Shown here piece by piece: positions 1 to 8,266 of a DNA stretch of 23,017 nt. The first letter of the stretch is position 1. The number at the start of each line of letters is the position of its first letter. The stretch is from Haplomitrium mnioides (Eukaryota; Marchantiophyta; Haplomitriopsida; Calobryales), in NCBI GenBank assembly GCA_049999725.1, contig JBNGIS010023084.1, positions 1 to 23,017 on the forward strand, in the 5' to 3' direction. A program made the position numbers and the translations under genes. The notes below the pieces were generated by a model. The model saw only the letters and a list, made by a program, of their open reading frames with translations, did no database searches and was not told where the DNA came from.

Positions 1-855
1 GAGAGAGAAAAGAAGAAGATAGGAGAGCCAAAGAAGCTTCTCCTTTGTCCTTGTGATTCGCAAGGGAGAAAACGGATTGCTCGGATGATGCGCGAGCATA
101 AATAAAGCACAAATTTGGTGGAAGTGAGAGTCAAAAGAGCGAACGCGAAAAGGGGGTCAGAGTGATCCGAAACATCGAAAGGACGCGTGGCGAAAGGAGG
201 AGAGGTCTAGCGGAAGTTTACGCTAGGGGTCAGAAGTTCGGATTTGGAAAGGGTCGAATTTGAGTCCAAAGAGAGATTTCCAAAGTCCGAAGGAACTAGC
301 GGAACGNNNNNNNNNNNNNNNNNNNNNNNNNNNNNNNNNNNNNNNNNNNNNNNNNNNNNNNNNNNNNNNNNNNNNNNNNNNNNNNNNNNNNNNNNNNNNN
401 NNNNNNGAAAACGGCGTCGGACGGCGGAGTTCCGAAGTGTACGGTTGTCGTGTAGCGAGAAATATCAGAAGAGACGTCAGCAAAGGTGTCGTGAAGTGGT
501 TTAAGTCAGCGTACGGGGAAGTACAGGAAAGGATGAGACGGTCAAGCTTCCGAGTTGACTACGGCATCGAACTGTTGGTGGAATAGGGTCAGAAGCAGAG
601 CTTCGGAAGTTTCATATAGAACCAGAAGCGGTGCTTCGGAATTGGGTTTTGGGGTCAATGCAATCCGATTCAATAGTCTGGAATCCGATTTGGAGCCTGG
701 GAAAGGTGATTATGAATCTCTGATTGTCCTGAATTCAGAAAGTGAAGATTTCTGTAAGAAATAAGATTCTTTTGTCACTAAACCATTGTCCTCCCCGAGT
801 AAAAGAACCCGGAGAACGGTAAATCTCCAATTGTCGGGATCACCTCTATGCTACA
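1..855. other. GC-richer block of unknown identity, possibly the end of an LTR
   Basis: This stretch is visibly richer in G and C than the rest of the window and starts with a GA-rich tract. It carries loosely repeated motifs of the form GTCAGAAG...CTTCGGA near 230, 590 and 625. The last bases read CTATGCTACA and stop exactly where homology to the repeat-family terminus begins (857), which is how the 3' end of an LTR (..CA) looks beside its target. No primer binding site follows, so if it is an LTR it would be a 3' or solo one in the plus orientation. Short open frames cross the gap on both strands but have no recognisable motifs; I do not call them genes. Identity is uncertain. Confidence 0.3.
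307..406. other. Assembly gap (100 N)
   Basis: Exactly 100 undetermined bases, the usual placeholder for a scaffold join of unknown length. The true distance and even the adjacency of the two sides are not given by the sequence. Confidence 0.98.
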
Positions 856-856
856 G

Positions 857-1109
857 CGATGCTCATGCTTTTGAAAGATGAAATTATGAAAGTAATTTTG
901 GCAAAATGCTCATATTAAGATTTGTTTTTTAATGCATTTTGCACTCAAAGTAAGCTATTTTGATATATAAAATTACATTTGTTTTGCAAACGAATATTGC
1001 TAGTGTCAAATTCATGATTTTGCATACTAAGATTTTGAAAATGGTTTTTTTGAGGGCCAATTGAAAATAGGAACCCAGTAGTGGTTCATGGCTCAAAGTA
1101 GCGGTTGTT
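857..1109 (-). repeat. Inverted fragment of the repeat-family 3' terminus
   Basis: The reverse complement of this stretch matches the first ~255 bases of copy A (from 1836) and copy B (from 7433) almost end to end. It includes the terminal AACAACCGCTAC, the shared TTTTATATATCAAAA block and the GCATGAGCATC block. Homology stops abruptly at 857, next to the GC-rich block. It forms an inverted pair with 1836-2090, with about 726 bp between, so the two termini face each other. Confidence 0.8.
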
Positions 1110-1835
1110 TTTTATTCACTATTTCAAAGACATCTAGGCAATATGCTCTCAAAAATTGCATGTGCTGCAAATTTAATTCACTATTAGTTTCCATCAACAA
1201 AAAGCTCAATCATAGTTTCACTATTAGTTTCCATCAACAAAAAGCTCAATCATAGTTATTGTACAAATTTTATCTCATGCAAAAACAAGTCAAGTGGCTT
1301 TGAGGTGGAATCTCAATTTAATCTAGTATGAATAGGATGCACTCTGAAATGCATCTACCTATAAGATTCACCCATTCATGGTAAGTTCCAAACTCTCATA
1401 AGATAATTCAGGATGTCAAAGACACCACCTTACACTTAGCAAGCATAAAATGAACAATTGGGAAAAATTACAAAGGTTTTGCTCGAAACTCTTGTAAGAT
1501 TATTTTCTAAAATCTACTAAATGATATCTTTTTACTTGAATTTAAAGGCAAATCATATGTCAACCATATAGTCTTGAAGAATTGACCCCTCAATAGCTTC
1601 TAGATTACAAAGATGCTTGACTACCTGAAGCATGAACTTTTTGCCCATGTGTAGTAGCAAACAAGTGCAAGAGCCCCAAAGTTCCTCTAAGATTGACCCG
1701 AGTCATACAATGTTGTACTTTGCTAGTGTTGTAAACACACACCAAACAATACAAAAAAAAACTATATTTTCTATATTTGTGGTATATTTGTGATTGCTTC
1801 AATGTTGCAAGCTATTTACCAAGAACAACAAATTT
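1110..1835. other. Spacer without a recognisable gene
   Basis: This lies between the inverted terminal fragment and copy A. It contains one exact 40-bp tandem duplication (listed separately). A minus-strand open frame covers 1605-1802 (65 aa), part of which looks mildly protein-like (TSKVQHC, THGQKVHASG), but it has no family match I recognise and no clear gene context. Nothing else is supported. Confidence 0.5.
1177..1256. repeat. Exact 40-bp tandem duplication (two units)
   Basis: Two identical adjacent 40-base units, 1177-1216 and 1217-1256, each starting TTCACTATTAGTTTCC and ending CAATCATAGT. Being identical in an otherwise decayed area, the duplication is recent or an assembly artefact. 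Confidence 0.95.
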
Positions 1836-2224
1836 AACAACCCCTACTTTGAACCAAGAACTGGTACTGGGTTTGTGTTTCATTTGGCGTTCACAAAAAT
1901 CAATTTCAAAATTTCAGCATCCAAAATCATGAATGTAATGCTAGTAATATTCATTTGCAAAAAAAAAAGTAATTTTATATATCAAAATTGCTTATTTCAA
2001 GTGCACAATGTATTAAAAAAAATCTCCTTATAAGAATTGTATCAAAATTGCTTTCATAATTTCTTCTTTGAAAAACATGAGCATCACTAAACAGAATATA
2101 CACAAAATGTATACGACATTTGTTGTTAAATATTTTCAAAAATAACATGATCTAATTAATTTCAAAAATTGATCAAAACATTCAAATTTTATCACAAACA
2201 TATTCAATAAAAAAAGATGCTTAA

Positions 2225-2640
2225 GCGCGCAAGAACTTTGAACTACAGTCTTAAAGCTCATGCACGTAGAGGCTCTTAAAGCTTATTTGTACTTAGAATG
2301 TTGAAGCTCAGACACACGGGGAACGTTGAAGCTCTCACGTGGAAGAAATTTGAACTAGAACCCTAAAGTGTAGGCACAAGAGGATTGTTGAAGCAAAATT
2401 GTCAAAAGACTACTAAGGCTCATGCGCACATGGACAATTGAAGCCCGTGTGTAAAGATAGCTTAAAGTCTAGACACGTTTTGTTTGATAAGGTTCATGCA
2501 CGCATGGACAACTCAAGCCCACACAAGCTTGAACAACTAAAGCCTATGCGTGCATGGAAAAGTGAAGCCTATGCAAACACAAACTGCTGAGTACTTAGAT
2601 GCAGAGACTGCTAAAACCTATCTAAGAAGAGACTACAAAA
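2225..2640. repeat. Palindromic minisatellite in the 3' flank of copy A
   Basis: Degenerate units of roughly 25-37 bp, each containing a form of AAGCC(T)ATGCGNGCATGG, for example near 2423, 2489 and 2545. Most units hold a dyad centred on GCGC, GCAC or GCGT. The same class of repeat sits at the same place in copies B and C. Confidence 0.8.
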
Positions 2641-2884
2641 ACTCATGATTAAAAACAACTTGAAAATTTTTATTTCTTTTTTTTAAGAAAAGGAGTTTCC
2701 ATGCTAGCATAGATTTTGTTGCTAATTTTTACAAAAATGAGTACGTTTTGTTCAAAAATAATTTTGTATAAGAAATTGAATCGTGAAAAAATACTTCTTA
2801 AATTGGATTTGGAATGCAACAAGAATAAAGACCTATAAAATAATAATTTATAAAGAAAATACTTTATTAAGTACAAAAATTACA

Positions 2885-5051
2885 TTAGTCTAATGCTATA
2901 GCCATATTCTCTTTAGGAGGAATTGTCTCATCTAAATCAATTGCTTGAGAAGCTTTAGCATCTCAATCGTTAGAAAGTCATGCCAAGACTTTCTAGTCCC
3001 AAAAATTGCAATAGAATCGTTAGAAGCACCAACAGTACCAAGAGGAATATGCTCCTTGTGGAATGCATATACTATCTATGATTCCATTACTCTAGAAGGA
3101 AAAAAAACCATCATCAAAACCCTATGGGGAATACAGATAGATTGACATTCATCATATTTGACGGCGATGCAATTTTGCATGAACTTCAAAGCACAAACAA
3201 GGCATAAGCCAGACCCAGAGCAAAGATCTAAGATCCAATCTTTCTCTGTTGAAAAATGATCGACAAAATAGTTATATAAAGCCTAAGGCTTTTGATAGAC
3301 ATTCACATAAATATCATTTCCTCGATGTTTGAGCTAAGCCAATATAGCCGGGCAGTTAAAAACACTTTGCATGATTTGTTGAGGAAATCCGCTTACATCA
3401 TCTAATTGCAAGTTGGAAAGCTTTATGCTCTGCTTGCCCTTCTTTATCCAGTAGCCCACAGCCTAGTACTCATAGGCGTGAGCAATTCCAAGACCACTTG
3501 AATCATGAATATTACTTTTTTCCTTGTAGTAACAAAAACAAACACATGAGACAAAGGAAAGGAAGTTAACAAAAACTAAAAGAGATAAACTATCAGATGA
3601 AAAAAATCAAAATACAACTTACTAGATGTTGTGGTTAATGGCACATCAAACCTCTAGCAAAGCATCCTAAAAAATACCGAATTGTTACGAAGAGTGGATA
3701 ATAACAAAAGACCAAAACTCAGAAGTTGTAGTAGCTACAAAAGAAGAAACCATATCAAAAACATCATCCTTCGTGAAGGGTTCCGAATCATCATGCTTAT
3801 ATTCTTTACGATTATAACTGTACGGAATATCAACAATAGTTAAAGTAAAACATCTTGGTTTCACTAAACCCTTCAACTGCTGAGCAATAGACTTCCCGTA
3901 GACTTGATAAAATGCCACATTGAGTTCATCGACATAAGACATTAAGTCATTGTCTTGCTCTTCAGGCCCTCCTTTGGTTAGAAGGGTAGAAGCTTCATTT
4001 AATTGTCTTACATTCCACTCTCTTGCTTTCTAGTAGTGGAGTAGAGAAGCAGAGAGGTAGGAGACAAGAGTCGGGGCCTGGTCTTCATTAATAGAGGCTT
4101 CTTCGACCCCCAATTTCTTTCACCTTTTTGCAGCGGCCGTTAATTTCTTGGCCAGCTGCCATTTGAAAGTTTTGTTGCTCTGTAAAGAGCATGGAAACTA
4201 GTTAGACAAGAACAACCAAAAAAAACTTTTAGTAATTGGGGAGGAGAGACTAAGTTGTTAAGCAAGCAGAAACTTGAAGACCATATGCGCATAGACTCTC
4301 TCGAGTCCATGATCTATTGGACTCTCAAAAGCCCATGCGCACATGGACTAGAGGGTCTTTGCATGCAAGGACTTTTGAGTCCATGCTCTCATGGACTTTC
4401 GAGAGTCCTCGCGCGTATGGACTTTTGAGAGTCCTTGCATTCAAAGACTTTCAAGTCTATGCTCGCATAAACCTTTGAGTTCATAGAAGCATGGACTAGT
4501 CGAACCTTTCAAAACAAATTGAAAACAAAATTAGAACTAGAATTGAAAAAAGAAAAAAAATTACCAATAATTTTCCAAAACTTGAATAAAACGATGACAT
4601 ATTTGACTCTTTGGTGTGGATGGGATACTTTATCCTTGCTTCTTCTCATGTTTTGCAATACACCTTTGAGAAAAAATACTTGATCATCATTGTCAAAACC
4701 TTATGTCTCTCCAATTTGTAAGACATCTCTTCGATTAAAAGCTCTCCAACTTCAACACATTTCAAAATAAAGATTTCTATTTCATCTAAACGACGTTGAA
4801 GAGATCTCTACGATGTCCACTTCATGTCCTCAATTCTCAAAGAACCTTTGGCCTTTGGCTTTTGGCCCTTCACGACATTCTTCTCCCACATTAAAAATGT
4901 TTTGTTGCAACTCCAAGAGCTCTCAACTTCTAAAAGCCAATTGGAACCAATTGTCTAAAGAATTTATAGTCTTCTCAAGAGTAGAATTTGGCTTTTTCTC
5001 CAAAGCCTCCAACACCAAAACTCTTTTCAATTTTTGGAATGATACCATCAT
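2885..5051 (-). pseudogene. ParB-like/DNA amino-methyltransferase gene, copy A (truncated, decayed)
   Basis: Exons read on the minus strand are 5051-4565 (part of exon 2), 4179-3623 (exon 3) and 3522-2885 (exon 4), with GT-AG junctions such as TTG|GTAATT at 4564. Exon 2 keeps the conserved DNWFQLAFRS, VEDMKWT-like and HKVL segments. Exon 3 carries motif IV as VDIPYSYN, then WSFVIIHSSQQ. Exon 4 carries DWILDLCSGSG (motif I, S-adenosylmethionine binding) and ends with a DETIPPKEN tail and a TAA stop. The order motif IV then motif I is that of beta-class N4-cytosine/N6-adenine methyltransferases. Several stops interrupt it (in place of Trp or Gln codons), and the N-terminal half is gone because of the gypsy-1 junction. 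This copy preserves the cleanest motif I of the three. It cannot encode an active enzyme as it stands. The ParB-like region is not present in this truncated copy. Confidence 0.7.
4266..4500. repeat. Palindromic minisatellite in intron 2 of copy A
   Basis: About nine 24-26 bp units of the form GACTTTNGAGAGTCCNTGCGCGCATG, lying wholly between exons 2 and 3. The units contain two dyads: CATGCGCRCATG-like, and one in which GGACT and AGTCC flank the centre. The position matches the satellites at 9625-10030 (copy B) and 15420-15660 (copy C). Confidence 0.85.
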
Positions 5052-5438
5052 TGTAATATAACAAGCATAAGGTTGTGTTATTTTTAAGAAAATATATAGG
5101 AGTGAAAAAGTGGTAAAGAGATACTTTTAGGGTTAAGATAAGATTACTTGCCTTTGAAGTCACTTTTAATAGAGATTCAGTTTTAGGGTTGAAATTAGAA
5201 GTGACTTGTAAGCAAAGAAAAAGGCATGACACCCTCTTCTCTTATATAAATAGAAGGGTTTCTTAGCCCCACTCTTCATTCTGGAGTTCCTCTCAAATCA
5301 CTTGGGTTCTTTGGTTGCTTGGCTTTGCTTGCACTCTTGGTCTTAACCTAGGCCTTGACCTACTTTGGGTTGAAGAACTCTAGCAGAGTTCACTATGAGT
5401 TCTCACTCATATGGATTTGGTCCTTGAGTTCTTTTACA
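5052..5438 (+). repeat. 5' LTR of gypsy-1
   Basis: It begins TGTAATATAAC exactly where homology of copy A to B and C ends, and finishes ...TTTTACA immediately before the PBS, giving TG...CA ends and 387 bp. A TATA box lies at 5243-5251. The stretch from about 5280 to 5438 is the likely R/U5. No second LTR is present in the window. Confidence 0.75.
5243..5251 (+). promoter_or_regulatory. TATA box in the gypsy-1 LTR
   Basis: The sequence TATATAAAT lies about 190 bp upstream of the LTR end, the expected place for the U3/R boundary of a plant LTR retrotransposon. Confidence 0.65.
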
Positions 5439-5439
5439 T

Positions 5440-5451
5440 TGGTATCAGAGC
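5440..5451 (+). other. Primer binding site, initiator Met-tRNA (gypsy-1)
   Basis: TGGTATCAGAGC is the complement of the 3' end of plant initiator methionine tRNA, the standard minus-strand primer for plant Ty3/gypsy and many copia elements. It lies one base after the LTR's terminal CA. Confidence 0.93.
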
Positions 5452-5479
5452 TACGGTTTGTTTTTTTGGTGGTGAGTTA

Positions 5480-6190
5480 CATAGAGAATCAAGAGGCAAT
5501 GGTTCAAGCAATGGAATAATGGCTTGAACATCTTTCACGTATTTTGGAAGGAAGAATAAAAGAAAGAGCAACTTTTCAAGAAAAAGAGAGTTATGGGCAA
5601 TTTCCATCACCAAAAGCATATGATGGGAGGATGGTTTAATGGTGCATCTAAGAACTTCATATTCGATTGTGAGCAATATTTTGGAGCTACAAACATTAGA
5701 GAATATGGTCGACAAATTCTATTTATAGCAAGTCAATTAGAAGAAGTTGCTAAGACTTAATAAAGATATCAAGTAGAACAAGCACAAAGTGGATTTGTTG
5801 CACTTATTGTTTCTTGGTATGAATTCAAAGAAGTGGTGATTTCAAAATTTAATGTTGTAAATGCTTTAAAAATAGAAAGAGATCGATTGGCTGAATTGAA
5901 GCAACTTGGTATAGTGAGAAGTTATGTTGCACACTTTCAGGATACAATTCTGCAAATTCTGGATATAAGAGAATAATAAGCCCTAGACCACTTTGTTTGG
6001 AGATTGAAGCCTTGCATGAGAATAGAAGTTACTATGAGAAAACCTACTCAGTTAGAAGAAGCAATACGTATGACGGAGAGGCATGACTCATTACTTATTG
6101 CTATAAAAGCTAGATTGCGTCCTCAACTATTCAAACAACGTACTCAAAACTTTGCAAACTCTAATGGAATTGAAATTTTGACAAGAATTT
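5480..6190 (+). pseudogene. gag remnant of gypsy-1
   Basis: Reading across frames there is a gag-like series: a YDGRM segment near 5617, SWYEFKEVVISKFN near 5814, ERDRLAELKQL near 5877, and the end of the capsid region at 6004-6192 (MRKPTQLEEAIRMTERHD). This matches the normal order of a plant gypsy capsid. The CCHC zinc knuckle expected after it is missing, because the capsid end runs almost directly into the protease region. Stops and frameshifts make it non-functional. Confidence 0.7.
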
Positions 6191-6198
6191 GATGTACT

Positions 6199-6504
6199 TT
6201 GTTCTTTCTTGATGATATGATTGAGGAGCAATCTTGTAGAATGTTGGTGGATAGAGGGAGCTCTGAAAATTTTATATCACTACATTTTGCTAAGATAATC
6301 AAAGCAAAATTTAGACCTATCAAGGGGAGTGTCTTGACTATAGCTGATGGCCAAAAGCATGACATGTTTTGCTCTCAAAAGCCATTCCTTCTAAGGATTG
6401 GAAAAGAGTATGTAGAATCTATGCAATCTGTTATTGCACTTGTATATTATGACATCATTTTAGGGTTGTATTGGCTTGAAGATCAATTCATTCAATTTGA
6501 TTGA
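6199..6504 (+). pseudogene. Aspartic protease region of gypsy-1 pol
   Basis: This 101-residue open frame matches retroviral-type pepsin-like protease. It has the flap/active-site context MLVDRGSSENFIS and the later YYDIILGLYWLE motif (usually YDAILGMDWL). The catalytic triad expected as Asp-Ser-Gly or Asp-Thr-Gly reads Asp-Arg-Gly here, so the protease would be inactive. It ends at a stop after FIQFD, just before the RT region. Confidence 0.8.
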
Positions 6505-6649
6505 GCAAACTGTTGGTGAAGAAGCCTAAATCAGTTTAGCATGTTAATTCAGTGGAGCAAGAATTACTTGTCTTTGCTGTTTGGATCAAGCCCATCATGG
6601 ATTTTAGTAAGGAGGGAAGAAAAGGTGTGCCTACCTCAATGATAGATGA

Positions 6650-7432
6650 TATTTTGAAATAGTTTGCGGATGTGTTTCTGGAGGACTTGCCAAAAGGGTT
6701 ACCAAACAGTTGAGGAATGCCTTTTTCGATTGAATTGATACCAAAAAGTACTCTTTATAATTGACTTATATATCTAATGTCACCAAAGGAACTATAGAAG
6801 CTTCAAAAGACATTGATGGATCTTCTTGAGAAAGAGCTCCGATATTCTTTGTACCAAAGAAAGATGGTGGATTTTGTCTTTGTATAGATTATCAAGGATT
6901 GAACAATCAAACAGTAAAGAATGCCTATCTTCTACCTTGCATTGATGATTTGTTGGATCAATTGAGTGGTGCACAATTGTTTTCTAAGTTTGATCTTTGA
7001 AGTAGCTATTTCACAAATTCCTATCAAGCCAGTGATCTATCAAAGATAACTTTTTGCACAAGATATGAGCATTTTGAGTAGAAGGTTCTTACATTTGGTC
7101 TTGCTAATGCTCCGACGATATTCATGGATCAAATGCATCAAGTTTTTGATGGGTTATTGGATAAGTTTGTGTTGGTGTTTTTGGATAATATCTTTATCTT
7201 TAGTAAAAGTGAAGTTGAGCATTGTGCTCATCTCAAAGAAGTATTACAAAAACTACACAATTGGAAGTTTTATTGCAAAAAGTCTAAGTGTAGGTTTTGG
7301 AAGCAAGAGGTGACTTACCTAGAGCATAAAGTGTCTACAAATGGCATCAAGATGGAGAAAGAGAAAATTAAGGCCAATGCAGAGTGGCCAACACCAAAAG
7401 ATGCAAAAGATGTTTCAGCTTTCAATGAGCTA
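6650..7432 (+). pseudogene. Reverse transcriptase remnant of gypsy-1 pol
   Basis: RT motifs appear in order but in broken frames: [14 protein letters not shown] near 6850, [14 protein letters not shown] near 6900, FSKFDL near 6980, LTFGLANAPTIFMDQMHQVF near 7090, and the catalytic box as VFLDNIFIFSK near 7180. The second catalytic Asp of the family's FLDD box is Asn. The frame continues through KCRFWKQEVTYLEHKVS to a WPTPKDAKDVSAF segment, then changes at about 7430 to copy B sequence. Multiple stops occur. Confidence 0.85.
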
Positions 7433-7804
7433 AACAACTGCTACTTTAAACTAAGAACCGCTACTCAATTCTTGTTTTATTTGGTGTTTGCAAAAACCAA
7501 TTTTAAAATTTGAGCATCTAAAATCATGAATTTGATGTTAGTAATATTTTTTTTGAGAAAAAAAAGTAATTTTATATATCAAAATGGCTTACTTTGAGTG
7601 TACAATATATTAAAAACAAATCTTCTTATAAGCTTTTTAACAAAATTGCTTTCATAATTCATCTTTCAAAAGCATGAGCATCACCAAACAAAATATATAA
7701 AAAATAAGCATGATATCTGTTGCTAAATATTTTCAAGGCTAACAATGATATCAATAATTTATAAAATTGATAAAAGCATTCAAATTTTATTAAAACATTT
7801 TTTA

Positions 7805-8050
7805 ACTAGAACTCTAAAGTGTTTGTGCAAGAGGATTGTTGAAGCAAAATTATGAAAATACTTTTGAAGGCTATATGGGCATGGGCAACTGAGGCCCAAG
7901 TACAAGCACACATTGTTTGAAAGATCTATGTGCGCAAGGAGAACTACAGCTAACTCGAGCATGAAACACTGAAGCCCATATGCACATGGAGAACTGAAGC
8001 GAGCACGGACTGCTGAGTAATTGGAAGCATGGAATGTAGAAGCCCATCTA
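7805..8050. repeat. Palindromic minisatellite in the 3' flank of copy B
   Basis: Degenerate GAAGCCCATATGCACATGGAGAA-like units at the position equivalent to 2225-2640 in copy A. It is shorter and more decayed than the other two. Confidence 0.65.
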
Positions 8051-8266
8051 AGAAGGAATAAAAAATGAAAAAAAAATGAGCTTCCATGCAAGCATAACTT
8101 CATTGTTAATTTTTATAAAAAACCAATATGTTTTGTTTAAAAACCATTTTGTGCAAGAAATTGGATCATGATAAAAAGAGTTAAATTGGATTGGGAATGC
8201 AACAAGATTGAAACTTCAGCCAATAAAATTTTGTGAAGAAACTAATTTATGTGTACAAAAATTACA

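Larger units (their letters stand above)
1836..5051 (-). repeat. Repeat-family copy A (5' part missing)
   Basis: This copy is collinear with copies B (7433 on) and C (13266 on). Starting from the 3' end of the gene, it holds the common terminus AACAACCCCTAC, an AT-rich 3' flank, a palindromic minisatellite (about 2225-2640) and then exons 4, 3 and the 3' part of exon 2 of the methyltransferase-like gene. Homology to B and C stops at about 5051, inside exon 2, where the gypsy-1 LTR begins (TGTAATATAAC at 5052). The upstream half of copy A is not found on the other side of gypsy-1; copy B follows instead. Confidence 0.8.
5052..7432 (+). mobile_element. Ty3/gypsy retrotransposon 1, degenerate and 3'-truncated
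   Basis: A plus-strand element with 5' LTR (5052-5438), initiator-Met PBS (5440-5451), gag remnant (about 5480-6190), protease (6199-6504) and reverse transcriptase (about 6650-7430). It sits in exon 2 of copy A: the flanking sequence up to 5051 is homologous to copies B and C, while the sequence from 5052 is not. At about 7432 the RT/RNase H region stops in mid-frame and copy B's terminus begins. RNase H, integrase and the 3' LTR are absent from the window, so no target duplication can be tested. Many stops and a mutated catalytic site show that it is old and dead. Confidence 0.88.

Noticed and set aside
244-586. Plus-strand frames across the N gap
   Set aside because: They run through 100 undetermined bases and show no known protein features.
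1605-1802. 65-codon minus-strand open frame
   Set aside because: Some protein-like flavour, but no recognisable motif, partner exons or copies elsewhere in the window.
4975-5232. 85-codon minus-strand frame
   Set aside because: It straddles the copy A/gypsy-1 junction at 5051, so it is a chance fusion of LTR antisense and exon 2.
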